Assembly (NCBI RefSeq): GCF_000371785.1 | Contig: NZ_AQUI01000002.1 | Coordinates: 3,389,276-3,453,275 of the forward strand | DNA length: 64,000 nt | Direction: 5' to 3' | DNA from: Actinopolyspora halophila DSM 43834 | Lineage (GTDB): Bacteria; Actinomycetota; Actinomycetes; Mycobacteriales; Pseudonocardiaceae | Shown here: positions 46,443-55,541 of the stretch, piece after piece | How the letters are laid out: each line of letters opens with the position of its first letter | Numbering within the stretch: the first letter of the stretch is position 1 | Notes under the pieces: generated by a model | Databases searched by the model: none | What the model was told of the DNA's origin: nothing | The model's input: only the letters and a program-made list of their open reading frames with translations | Translations under genes and position numbers: made by a program

Positions 46443-47651
46443 TTGTCCGACAAGCAGAACTCCCAGGCGACCATCACCGATGTCCCCGGACTGGAACGCC
46501 GGTTCCTCGAGGTCCTCGACGAGACCATCCGCGACGACATCGCACGCGGGGACTACTACGGCGCCAACGTCATCGTCGCCCGGCACGGCCGGATCGCACT
46601 GCGCGGCACCTACGGGCGCTCCGACATCGACACCGACCGGCCCACCGCCGGTGACAACATCTACCGCGTCCTGTCGATGTCCAAGGGATTCACCAACGCG
46701 CTGGTGTTGCGCGCGCTCAGCGAGGGCAAACTCATGCTCTCCACACGCGTGGTCGACCTCATCCCCGAGTTCTTCGGCCCCGAACCGTTCCGGGCGGCTC
46801 GCAAGGACCGGATCAACGTCGCGCACCTGCTCACCCACCGCGCCGGCATGCCCGCCACCCCCAATCCCGGGCTCGGACCGGAGCAGTTCGCGGTGCTGGC
46901 CGACGTCATCGCAGCGCTCGGCACCGTCGACGTGGTGCACGAGCCGGGCACGAATCTGAACTACTCCCCGGCCATCAATCATGCGCTGCTGGGCGAGATG
47001 GTCCGTCGCGCCTACGGCGCCGAGTCCTTCCGCGAGCTCGCACACGAGAAGGTCTTCGCCCCGATCGGCATGACGCACACCCGTTTCGGCCTGTCGCCGG
47101 CGTGGAAGAACCGCGCGGTTCCGCTGAAAGTCATCGTGGCCAACGATTCCTGGCTCGACCCCGACGACATCGAATGCCTCAACGAGGTCATCGACCGACC
47201 GGACGCCGAAATGCCCTGGGTCGGGGCGGTTTCCACGATCGACGACGTGTTCGCCTTCACCGAGATGTTGCGCAACCGGGGTCGCACCTCAGGTGGTGAG
47301 CAGCTCATCGGCGAGTCGGTGCTGGACTTCGCCACCACCAACCAGACCGGTGACGACATCAACGACCTCTACGGCATGGTCGCCGCCGCCCGCCGATGGG
47401 ACCCGCCACCCGGCAACATGGGACTCGGCATGGCGCTGGCCGGGACCGGCACGCACGCCCGGTTCTTCGGCCCGTTCGTCTCCCCGCGCACCTTCGGCTC
47501 CTACGGTGCCGGGTCCTCGCTGCTGTGGGTGGATCCGGTCTCGGACGTCTCGTTCTGCTTCCTGTCGTCCGGCGTGATGGACGAAGGCGACAACGTCGCC
47601 CGCTTTCAAAAACTGTCCTCGATCACCGCCTCCGCTGTCCGCTCCCCGTGA
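46443..47651 (+). CDS. Serine hydrolase of the beta-lactamase/esterase (class C) family
   Basis: Product of 402 residues related to class C beta-lactamase-like esterases such as EstB. The nucleophile Ser and Lys are in LSMSKGFTNAL; the Tyr motif is LNYSPAINHALLGEMV; LLTHRAGMP is typical. Near the C-terminus, FGSYGAGSSLLWVDP takes the place of the third (KTG-like) motif. No signal peptide, so cytoplasmic. It starts with TTG at 46443. The P450 gene begins 10 bp after its stop. Probably an esterase or lactonase in the same catabolic route. Confidence 0.87.
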   Translation: MSDKQNSQATITDVPGLERRFLEVLDETIRDDIARGDYYGANVIVARHGRIALRGTYGRSDIDTDRPTAGDNIYRVLSMSKGFTNALVLRALSEGKLMLSTRVVDLIPEFFGPEPFRAARKDRINVAHLLTHRAGMPATPNPGLGPEQFAVLADVIAALGTVDVVHEPGTNLNYSPAINHALLGEMVRRAYGAESFRELAHEKVFAPIGMTHTRFGLSPAWKNRAVPLKVIVANDSWLDPDDIECLNEVIDRPDAEMPWVGAVSTIDDVFAFTEMLRNRGRTSGGEQLIGESVLDFATTNQTGDDINDLYGMVAAARRWDPPPGNMGLGMALAGTGTHARFFGPFVSPRTFGSYGAGSSLLWVDPVSDVSFCFLSSGVMDEGDNVARFQKLSSITASAVRSP

Positions 47652-47661
47652 GGTTGCCACG

Positions 47662-49902
47662 ATGACCGATATGCACAACACGACCGGAGGATGTCCGGTC
47701 GCCCACGGTTTCGACGTCATGTCCGAGGCGTACTACCGCGACCCCGCGCTGCACCTGGCCGCGGTCCGGTACGACACCCCGGTGTTCTGGTACGAGCAGT
47801 TGCACGGCTGGGTCGTTACCCGCCGCGAGGACGCGCTGCACGTCCTCGGCGACTGGAAGACGTTCTCCTCGGCAGCCAACACCGCAGCGCAGGTTCCGGA
47901 GAAGTACCGCGACGTGTATCCGCCGGAACTGGTCTCCAGCATGATCGTGGGACAGGACCCGCCGGGGCACACCGAAACCCGCAGGATCGCCCAGCGCGGG
48001 TTCCTCAAGGACCGCATGGACCGGCTCCAGCCCGAGATCGAGGCCCGCGCCCACCGGATCGTCGACCGGTTCGAGAACGACGGCTCCGGCAACATCGTCG
48101 AGGACTACTGCCTGGAGCTGACCACGCAGACGATCATGGCACTGCTCGACCTCGGCTACGACAAGGAACAGATGCTGCGCCAGGTGCGCGACGACCTGTT
48201 CGCCGTCCTCTCCAGCGCGCACGCGGACATCACCGAGGACGCCAGGTTGGAGATCTGGGACCGGTTCGTGGCCGCCAACCTCGAGCTGCGGGAGATCATC
48301 GAATCCCGGCGCGGTTCCGAGGCCGACGACCTGATCTCGGTGCTGGCCTCGGCCCGCGACGCCGACGGGTCCTGGTCCCTGGACACCGCGCGCATCGGTC
48401 TGCACATCGCCGAGTTCGCCGCTGCCGGTACCGACACCACCGCCCAAGCCATGGGCAACGCGATCCTGTTCCTGTCCCGCAACCCCGAGTCCCTGCAGGA
48501 CGCGATCGCCGAACCCGAGCTGTGGCCGCGGGTGTTCGAGGAGACCGTGCGCCGCCGGCCGTCGTCGACGTTCACCTCCCGCCGCGCCACCACCGACGTC
48601 GAGATCGGCGGGGTGACCATCTCCGCAGGCGAGATGATTCACGTGGCGCTGAGCAGCGCCAACACCGACCCCGCGCACGCCGACCGGCCGTTCGAGTTCG
48701 ACATCCACCGCCCCGATCCAGGCGATCACCTCGCGTTCTCCACCGGACGACACACCTGTCTGGGCAACCCGCTGGCCCGGGTACAGGGCCCCACCGGGCT
48801 CAAGGTGCTGTTCGAGCGGCTGCCGTCGCTGCGCCCCGACGAGCCAGTCGAGCTCGACTTCCGGTCGACCGCCCTCGTTCCGATCCGGCGGAGCCTGCGG
48901 GTCAGCTGGGACACCGGCGACGTGCAGCGCTCCAAGGAACGCACCGTGCGCACCCTCAACCTCGATGTGCTGGAGCGCACGGACGTCTCGGACGGCGTCG
49001 TCGCTCTGACGCTGGGACACCCGGACGGCGGTGAACTGCCGCGCTGGAAGGCCGGGGCGCACATCGACGTGCACCTTCCCGGCGAGGAGGAGCCGCTGGT
49101 GCGGCAGTACTCCCTGTCCTCGGACCCCGAACAGCGCACCACCTACCGGATCGGAGTGCTGCGGGAGCCCGACGGGCGCGGCGGTTCGGCGGCCGCGCAC
49201 GACACGCTGCTTCCCGGGTCGGCGGTCACGGTGTCCTGGCCGCGCAACAACTTCCGGCTGGCATCGGCAGCGCGGTACGTGTTCGTCGCCGGGGGCATCG
49301 GCATCACCCCGATCCTGCCGATGATCACCGAAGCCGAGCGTGCCGGGGTCGAGTGGGAACTGGTCTACGGTGGACGCAGCCGTTCCTCGATGGCGTTCCT
49401 GGACGAACTGGCCGCCCACGGCGACCGGGTCACCCTCGTGCCGCAGGACGAGTCCGGGCCGATCGACGTTCCCGGCCTGCTCGGCACGGTCCGCGAGGAC
49501 ACCCTGGTCTACGCCTGCGGCCCCGAACCGCTGCTACAAGCCGCGGAGGCGGCCATGGCCGACTGGCCGAAGGACTCCCTGCGCCTGGAGCGGTTCGCCC
49601 CGAAAACGGTGGAGCGCACCGAACCGGACACACCGTTCCAGGCGGAGTTCACCGAGTCCGGCGCGGTCGTGGAGGTCGGCGCCGACGAGACCATCTTGGA
49701 CTCAGCCGAGCGGGCCGGTTTGCCGGTGATCTCCTCGTGCAAGACCGGTACCTGCGGCACGTGCGAGAGCCGGATCGTCTCCGGCCGCGCCGATCACCGG
49801 GATTCGATCCTCAGCACCTCCGAACAAGAGGCCGACGAAACCATGATGATCTGCGTCTCGCGTGCTGCGCAAGGCTGTTCCCGAATCGTGCTCGACCGGT
49901 GA
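47662..49902 (+). CDS. Self-sufficient cytochrome P450 fused to a phthalate-dioxygenase-type reductase
   Basis: Product of 746 residues with the layout of CYP116B enzymes such as P450RhF. The P450 domain (about 1-410) has the I-helix AAGTDTTAQAM, EETVRRR (ExxR) and the haem ligand Cys366 in FSTGRHTCLGN. The reductase has an FMN/flavin domain (RQYSLSSDPEQ), an NAD(P)H domain (VFVAGGIGITPILPMI, YACGPEPLL) and a C-terminal 2Fe-2S ferredoxin with cysteines at about 693, 698, 701 (SCKTGTCGTC) and 731. It needs no separate redox partners. All key residues are present. Third gene of the operon; substrate unknown, but an aromatic or terpenoid alcohol/ester is suggested by the SDR and esterase. Confidence 0.95.
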   Translation: MTDMHNTTGGCPVAHGFDVMSEAYYRDPALHLAAVRYDTPVFWYEQLHGWVVTRREDALHVLGDWKTFSSAANTAAQVPEKYRDVYPPELVSSMIVGQDPPGHTETRRIAQRGFLKDRMDRLQPEIEARAHRIVDRFENDGSGNIVEDYCLELTTQTIMALLDLGYDKEQMLRQVRDDLFAVLSSAHADITEDARLEIWDRFVAANLELREIIESRRGSEADDLISVLASARDADGSWSLDTARIGLHIAEFAAAGTDTTAQAMGNAILFLSRNPESLQDAIAEPELWPRVFEETVRRRPSSTFTSRRATTDVEIGGVTISAGEMIHVALSSANTDPAHADRPFEFDIHRPDPGDHLAFSTGRHTCLGNPLARVQGPTGLKVLFERLPSLRPDEPVELDFRSTALVPIRRSLRVSWDTGDVQRSKERTVRTLNLDVLERTDVSDGVVALTLGHPDGGELPRWKAGAHIDVHLPGEEEPLVRQYSLSSDPEQRTTYRIGVLREPDGRGGSAAAHDTLLPGSAVTVSWPRNNFRLASAARYVFVAGGIGITPILPMITEAERAGVEWELVYGGRSRSSMAFLDELAAHGDRVTLVPQDESGPIDVPGLLGTVREDTLVYACGPEPLLQAAEAAMADWPKDSLRLERFAPKTVERTEPDTPFQAEFTESGAVVEVGADETILDSAERAGLPVISSCKTGTCGTCESRIVSGRADHRDSILSTSEQEADETMMICVSRAAQGCSRIVLDR

Positions 49903-50095
49903 TCCCGGCCGGCCCACCGAGATGAGGTCCCCGGAACGGTTGCGCGCGGAGTCCGAACGGGAAGCGGCCGAGGTGCTGCAGCTAGCCGGCACCGTGGGCA
50001 GCCACGCCACAACGTGGGCGGTCCGATCCTGGAGAAGGTGCTGCGCGGGACCGGCCACCTGCCCGAAGCACCCCGGCTCCGGCCACAGGAGCGGG

Positions 50096-50722
50096 TCATT
50101 CGGCGAACAGCCGCGCCCACTGGTTGGCCAACGCGGCCAGGATCCGATCCTCCTGGTCACCGCGCTGACGCACGTACAGGAAATAGAAGTTGCGCTCGAG
50201 ACTCATCATGAGGGTGAACATGTGCGCCTGCCGGTCCAGTCGTTCCTCCTCGGACGCACAGTCCCGGTAGAGAACGACCTGGGCCCGGCACATGCGGTGG
50301 ATCAGCCCCAGCCATTCCTCCAGGATGTCCGATTCGGCGCTCATCGCCTGGTAGATGGACTCGAACTCGGCCGCGTACCGAAACCACATCTGCCGGGCGC
50401 GATCCACCCAGCCCAGCATCGTCTCCGGGGAGTGGTCCGGCAGCTCGTCCAGCGCGGTGTAGAGCTCCTCCACCTCCGGTTCCAGCTCCCGCATCCGCGT
50501 CGTGACCAGCTGCGGTTTGCTGTTGAAGTACAGGTAAAGATTGGCCCGACTCCCCCCTGCAGCCTGGGCGATCTGCGACATCGAGGTCTGAGCGTAGCCC
50601 TCGTCCCGGAACAGCCGTAGCGCCACCTCCACGAAGCGCCTGCGCGTGGCGGCGCTGCGGGCAGTGCGGTCGATCATACGGCGACCTCGTTCCTCGGCTC
50701 GGGAAATCTCGATGGTTGTCAT
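50096..50722 (-). CDS. TetR-family transcriptional regulator
   Basis: Product of 208 residues. Helix-turn-helix: TRRRFVEVALRLFRDEGYAQ, TSMSQIAQAAGGSRANLYLY and FNSKPQLV. The ligand domain is rich in aromatic residues. It converges with the P450 operon, 193 bp apart, and diverges from helD. A second start at 50677 (MIDRTARSAATRR) has GAGGT upstream and would give 193 residues. It is the only regulator beside the P450 operon and so the best candidate for the tandem GACA-N3-TGTC sites. Confidence 0.9.
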   Translation of the reverse strand: MTTIEISRAEERGRRMIDRTARSAATRRRFVEVALRLFRDEGYAQTSMSQIAQAAGGSRANLYLYFNSKPQLVTTRMRELEPEVEELYTALDELPDHSPETMLGWVDRARQMWFRYAAEFESIYQAMSAESDILEEWLGLIHRMCRAQVVLYRDCASEEERLDRQAHMFTLMMSLERNFYFLYVRQRGDQEDRILAALANQWARLFAE

Positions 50723-50935
50723 CTTGCCTTACCGAACCGTCCGAGGACGCATCCAGCCGAGCTCGGCCCGACTGGAAGAGCTTGTCGCCAATGGCGGAGA
50801 CGTTCGCTGAAAGAGCCGTTCCCGCTTGCACGGACAGCCGGGAGCAGTGGACGACTGTCTGTGCGAAGAGGAGGTGAGGGCGAGGTCGCCTCGAAGCTGT
50901 ACCGCCGGGCATCGCAAGCACACCGCTACCCTACT

Positions 50936-50950
50936 CTAACGTAACGGTAG
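50936..50950. promoter_or_regulatory. Imperfect palindrome directly before helD
   Basis: CTAACGT-A-ACGGTAG has 7-bp arms with six of seven paired. It lies 32 bp before the preferred helD start, in an AT-richer stretch likely to be its promoter. Candidate operator; partner unknown. Confidence 0.45.
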
Positions 50951-50982
50951 ATTTTGTGCGGCAACCCGAGCCGGAGGTGGTC

Positions 50983-53145
50983 TTGACGGACGCGCGGACG
51001 TACGAGGAAGAGCAGGAGCGCAGGCATCTTGCCGGGACGGTACGGCTGTTGAGCGCGGAGCTGGAGCGGCTCACCGACTCCATCGACAGGTCCGCCGAGT
51101 TCATCCAGGCGCAGAAGGAGCACCTGTGGGAACACTGGCGGGACATGGACAGTTCCGAGAAGGCCAGGTTCCGCGTCGATGTGGACCTGTCGGTCACCCA
51201 GGGCGAGCACTCGGTGCAGCGGCGGGACCACGTCGAACGGCTGTTGGACTCGCCCTACTTCGGGCGCGTGGACTTCCACGCGGACAGCGACACGGAGTCC
51301 AGGGCCCACTACATCGGGGTGCACAACTTCTCGGATCCCGAGACCCAGGAGATCCTGATCCACGACTGGCGGGCGCCGGTGTCCACGCTCTTCTACGACT
51401 TCGAGTCGGGGCGGGCACACTTCGAGGCGCCGGTGGGCACCATCCACGGCGAGATCGCGGGCAAGCGCCAGTACAAGATCCGAGGCGGGCAGCTGGAATA
51501 CATGTTCGACAGCTCACTCAACATCGGTGACGACGTCCTGCAGCGGGAGCTGGGCCAGTCCGCCGACGACCGGATGCAAAACATCGTGGCGACCATCCAG
51601 CGCGAGCAGAACGCCGTGATCCGTAACGAGACGGCGCGGGTGCTGATCCTGCAGGGCGTGGCAGGCTCCGGCAAGACCTCGATCGCGCTGCACCGGGTGG
51701 CGTTTTTGCTCTACCGCTTCAAGGACACCCTCTCGTCCGACAACATCATGATCCTCTCGCCCAACAAGGTCTTCGGCGACTACATCGCCGACGTTCTCCC
51801 TGAACTGGGTGAACAGCAGGCCGCCGAGATCGACTTCGGCAGGATCGCGGGAAAGTTCCTGGCCAAGGTCACCGACTACGAGACGTTCAGCGAGCAGGTG
51901 CTCAAGCTGCTTGAACACGGCGACGAGGCGGCGGCCGAGCGCATGCGCTACAAGGCGAGGCCCGAGTTCGTCACCGCGCTCGAGGAGTGGATCGCCGCAC
52001 GCGCGGAGGAGGACTTCGCCCCCGCCGGGATCGAGCGCAAGAACAAACGGCTTTCGGTCGAGTGGGTCACCGACGCCTTCGAGGAGGCGCGGGGACTTCC
52101 GATCTTCACCCGGCTCGACCGCGTGGCGAGCAGAGCCGTGAACCAGCTCAAACAGGAAGTGCTGGACAGGGGCGGCAGCAAATGGTCGTCGGCCGATGCC
52201 TCCAGCGTCCGCAGGCAGGTCCGGGCCATGTTCGCCCACAAGGACGCGCTGGCCATGTACAAGGCGTTCTATCAGGATTCGGCCCGCAGCGGCATGTTCA
52301 CGCCACTCGACCGCAAGAGGATCGAGTACGCCGACGTGTTCCCGCTGATCTACACCATGATCAGAACGACCCGCCAGGAGACCTACGGCCACATCCGTCA
52401 CCTCGTGGTCGACGAGATGCAGGACTACACGCCCGTGCAGTACGCCGTGCTGCGCGAGCTGTTCTCCTGCGACATGACGATCCTGGGCGACTCCAACCAG
52501 TCGGTGAACCCGTTCAGCTCCTCGTCACTGCCGACGATCCACGACATCTTCCCCGAGGCCGACTGCCTGGAGCTGTGCAAGAGCTACCGCTCCACCATCG
52601 AGATCACCGAGTTCGCCCAGCTCATCTCCAGAAACGACAAGCTCGTCCCGATCGAGCGCCACGGACCGTCGCCTCGGATCACCGCCTGCTCCGACCAGCG
52701 GGACCAGCACGAACGAATCCTGACCGTCCTCGAGCAGCACGCACGCAGCGACAACCGCTCCCTCGGCATCATCTGCAAGACCGTCACCCAGGCGGAGAAG
52801 CTCCATCGTGCCTTGTCCGAGGCCGGTGTCGAGCTCACCCTGCTCGACTACGACAGCACCGCCTTCGCAGGCGGCATCGTCGTCACCTCGGCGCACGTCT
52901 CCAAAGGACTGGAGTTCGACACCGTGATCGTCCCGGACATCGACGAGGAGAACTACGCCGACGAGATGGACAGGTGCATGCTCTACATCGCCTGCACCAG
53001 GGCCATGCACCAACTCCACCTCACCCACCGCGGACAGCTCTCGCGCTTCCTGGAGTTCGCCCGGGAACCGGCGAACCGCCCCGGCGAGATCCACAGCGAG
53101 ACGGCAAAGAACTACGACCACGCGATGGAGACACCGGTGGGGTGA
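50983..53145 (+). CDS. helD: HelD-type UvrD-like helicase (RNA polymerase recycling factor), Firmicute-type
   Basis: Superfamily 1 ATPase of about 720 residues. The N-terminal coiled coil (TYEEEQERRHLAGTVRLLSA) would enter the RNA polymerase secondary channel. Then DSPYFGRVDFHAD and HDWRAPVSTLFYDFESG; Walker A is LQGVAGSGKTSIALHRVAFL, Walker B is LVVDEMQDYTPVQ, and later motifs include LGDSNQSVNPF, SYRSTIEITEF and TSAHVSKGLEFDTVIV. HelD frees stalled RNA polymerase, and some forms confer rifampicin resistance. The block wording matches clostridial/bacillar proteins more than the usual actinobacterial HelD. I prefer TTG at 50983 (GGAGGT four bases upstream) over GTG at 50956. Confidence 0.85.
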   Translation: MTDARTYEEEQERRHLAGTVRLLSAELERLTDSIDRSAEFIQAQKEHLWEHWRDMDSSEKARFRVDVDLSVTQGEHSVQRRDHVERLLDSPYFGRVDFHADSDTESRAHYIGVHNFSDPETQEILIHDWRAPVSTLFYDFESGRAHFEAPVGTIHGEIAGKRQYKIRGGQLEYMFDSSLNIGDDVLQRELGQSADDRMQNIVATIQREQNAVIRNETARVLILQGVAGSGKTSIALHRVAFLLYRFKDTLSSDNIMILSPNKVFGDYIADVLPELGEQQAAEIDFGRIAGKFLAKVTDYETFSEQVLKLLEHGDEAAAERMRYKARPEFVTALEEWIAARAEEDFAPAGIERKNKRLSVEWVTDAFEEARGLPIFTRLDRVASRAVNQLKQEVLDRGGSKWSSADASSVRRQVRAMFAHKDALAMYKAFYQDSARSGMFTPLDRKRIEYADVFPLIYTMIRTTRQETYGHIRHLVVDEMQDYTPVQYAVLRELFSCDMTILGDSNQSVNPFSSSSLPTIHDIFPEADCLELCKSYRSTIEITEFAQLISRNDKLVPIERHGPSPRITACSDQRDQHERILTVLEQHARSDNRSLGIICKTVTQAEKLHRALSEAGVELTLLDYDSTAFAGGIVVTSAHVSKGLEFDTVIVPDIDEENYADEMDRCMLYIACTRAMHQLHLTHRGQLSRFLEFAREPANRPGEIHSETAKNYDHAMETPVG

Positions 53146-53314
53146 CCGCTCCCCAGGGATTCATCGGGTGCGCACGCGCCGGCGGCGGCATCCACCTCGC
53201 CCCGCGCTCGCTCATCCGGCTGAACCCCGCCCTCGGCGCTGTCCCACCTCGTCGCCGAGGCGGACTGACCCGTCATCGCCGACCGGCCCCACGAGTCGAC
53301 CAAGGAATCCGCCA

Positions 53315-54655
53315 GTGCCCACCACCTCCGACGGTCCCGGAAACAGCGCCCCCAGCACAACGGCCGAGCCTCGCCTCGTCCGCGTGGTCCTCCCCACCGC
53401 GACGGCACTGGCGCTGACCGCACCGGGGCAAACCCCGGCCGTGTCGATCTTCGTCGACCCGATCATCGACTCGCTGGGGCTGTCCCGCACGGTGGTCTCG
53501 ACCGCCTACATGGCCGGCTCGGTCTCCGGTGCGCTCGTCATGCCGCTGCTGGGACGCGTCATCGACCGTTTCGGACCCCGCACGGTCATGGCCACCATCG
53601 GCGCCTGCTTCGGACTCATCCTGCTCGCCGCATCCACCGTGTCCGGCATCATCGGTCTGACCGCGGCCTTCATCGGAATCCGCGTCGGCGGCCAGGGAGC
53701 CCTCAACCTGGTGGCCACCACCACCGTGGCCATCTACGTCCACCGCCACCGCGGCTTCGCCATGGGGCTGACCTCCGCCCTCGGAACGGCGGGCATCTCC
53801 CTGGTACCGGTACTGCTCGAACGGCTCATCTCCCAGCTGGGCTGGCGCGAGGTGCGGGCGCTGGAGGGGGTGGTCGTGCTCGCGCTCGTCATCCCCGCCG
53901 CACTGCTCGTCCTGCCGCGCACTCCTCCCCGACCCGACCAGCACCAGCGGGAATCCGCCCCTGACAACGACGTCGGAACAGGGCTCAGGAACGGGCCAAC
54001 CGTGGATTGGACCCTGCCCGAGGCGATGCGCACCGGCATGTTCTGGATGGTCGCCAGTGGCGTCGGGGTGTGCAGCCTCGTGTCCACCGCGCTGACCTTC
54101 CATCAGGTCGCGCTGCTCGGCGAACGAGGCCTCAACGCCGCACAGGCCGCCGCCGTGTTCGTCCCCCAGACGCTGGCCGGGCTCGCCGCCAGCTTCCTGC
54201 TCGGCTGGCTCGCGGACCACGTCGCCGACCGCGTCCTGATCATCGCCACCATGGCCGTCCTCTCCGTGGCCACGCTCGGCGCTGGATGGCTCCACCCCGG
54301 ATGGACGGCCATCGCGTACGGGCTCACCCTCGACGTGTGCACCAACGGCATCCGCACCCTGGAGGCCGTGGCCTTCCCCCGCTGCTTCGGCCTGCGCCAC
54401 ATCGGGTCCATCCGGGGGGTCGTGCACTCCGTCACCGTCGGAGCCTCCGCCTTCGGACCACCGCTGCTGGCGATCGGACGGTCGATGACCGTCTCCTACC
54501 GGCCAGTGCTGCTCGTGCTGTGCCTGCTTCCCCTCACGGTCATCGTGGCCGCCGCGCTGGTCAAGAACCCGCCCTCGGCACCACCCAATCGTCCTCCGGA
54601 AGAACGGGACACGGTGAAGCCCGCCACGACCCCCTGCGAGGAGCAGCCCGACTGA
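53315..54655 (+). CDS. MFS transporter
   Basis: Major facilitator superfamily protein of 446 residues with about 12 hydrophobic segments and a hydrophilic loop in the middle (about 205-235). The segment-2/3 loop motif reads GRVIDRFGPRTVM; the equivalent in the second half is GWLADHVADRVLI. The pattern of GQTPAVSIFVDPIIDSLGLS at the start resembles the oxalate/formate or nitrate-like MFS group. The GTG at 53315 has AAGGA upstream. It follows helD by 169 bp and is probably a separate unit. A strong terminator lies 38 bp downstream. Substrate unknown. Confidence 0.88.
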   Translation: MPTTSDGPGNSAPSTTAEPRLVRVVLPTATALALTAPGQTPAVSIFVDPIIDSLGLSRTVVSTAYMAGSVSGALVMPLLGRVIDRFGPRTVMATIGACFGLILLAASTVSGIIGLTAAFIGIRVGGQGALNLVATTTVAIYVHRHRGFAMGLTSALGTAGISLVPVLLERLISQLGWREVRALEGVVVLALVIPAALLVLPRTPPRPDQHQRESAPDNDVGTGLRNGPTVDWTLPEAMRTGMFWMVASGVGVCSLVSTALTFHQVALLGERGLNAAQAAAVFVPQTLAGLAASFLLGWLADHVADRVLIIATMAVLSVATLGAGWLHPGWTAIAYGLTLDVCTNGIRTLEAVAFPRCFGLRHIGSIRGVVHSVTVGASAFGPPLLAIGRSMTVSYRPVLLVLCLLPLTVIVAAALVKNPPSAPPNRPPEERDTVKPATTPCEEQPD

Positions 54656-54692
54656 CAGACGCAGTGTTCCGAACAGGTCGTCACGGGACCGG

Positions 54693-54716
54693 TCGGGGGA
54701 AGCACCTGCTTCCCCC
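54693..54716 (+). terminator. Terminator after the MFS gene
   Basis: Perfect inverted repeat CGGGGGAAGCA-CC-TGCTTCCCCCG (11-bp arms, so about an 8-9-bp stem when folded), 38 bp after the stop codon. Confidence 0.65.
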
Positions 54717-55022
54717 GCGGCACAGCGTCCGCTCGATGTCGAGCAGGCATCCACACCGCGGGGCACGCTCTTCCCGATGCGGAAACCTCGCCCTGGACGA
54801 AGAAGGAAACCGCTCGTCGACGGGTTTTCCCGATGGTCCGCAGCAACACTGGTACCACTCGAGCACCAGATCCGATTCCCTCGAGCCGAACAGCTGATAA
54901 CAACTCGCCTTCACCGACGACCTACCCCCTACCCGCTCTGCTGATCCCGGACACGGTGTAGCCCCCGGGTCGCTGCGGCGGAACCAGACGGTGCGTTAAC
55001 GACCACTCACCGGGTTCATCGG
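54717..55022. other. Gap between MFS terminator and TetR remnant
   Basis: No gene recognised on either strand; only arginine-rich shadow frames. Confidence 0.5.
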
Positions 55023-55310
55023 CTACGCCGCGGTGGCCTCGATCAGCGCCTCGGCTGCCCCGTGCACCCGGTCCGAGTCGCCGGTCACCAGCAGGTCCTG
55101 GCACAGCCCTCGCAAGCCCGACACCACAAGCGTGGTCCCGCCTCAGCCCGTTCCGGTGTGTGGCCCGCTCGCCGGAATCCGGCCGCGATGGGTTCGAGCA
55201 CGACCTCCACCGCGGTGGCCGCGAACGAGCCGTACACATCGGGCTGCGTGGTCGCCAGGCTCAGCACCTGCAACAACATGCGAATGCTGCGCCGCTGGTT
55301 GCGGTGACGA
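55023..55310 (-). pseudogene. C-terminal remnant of a TetR regulator, frameshifted
   Basis: The minus strand reads NQRRSIRMLLQVLSLATTQP and on to AAGFRRAGHTPERAEAG in one frame. It then continues, one base shifted, as TTLVVSGLRGLCQDLLVTGD and SDRVHGAAEALIEATAA before a TAG at 55025-55023. This is the usual C-terminus of TetR-type proteins. No helix-turn-helix is found upstream in 55311-55541, so both a frameshift and a 5' truncation have occurred. The rest of the gap to 55541 holds nothing that I recognise. Confidence 0.6.
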
Positions 55311-55541
55311 GGATTCGTCCCGCGTGTTACCCGCATCGGCGTCGATGTCAGCCGCGGACTCGGTCGCCACCAATGAGTGATCAAGGGCAGTCCGGCCTAG
55401 GTGTCCGACTACCGCCACCTGCCTCAACGCGACGAGCACCGCGCCGACCTCTTCAATGCTTTCCTGATTCCGCCACTCCCAGCCGCTGCAGAAACTCCCC
55501 ACAGCAGAGAGACACTCTTACTACGTACGCAGGCACACCGA

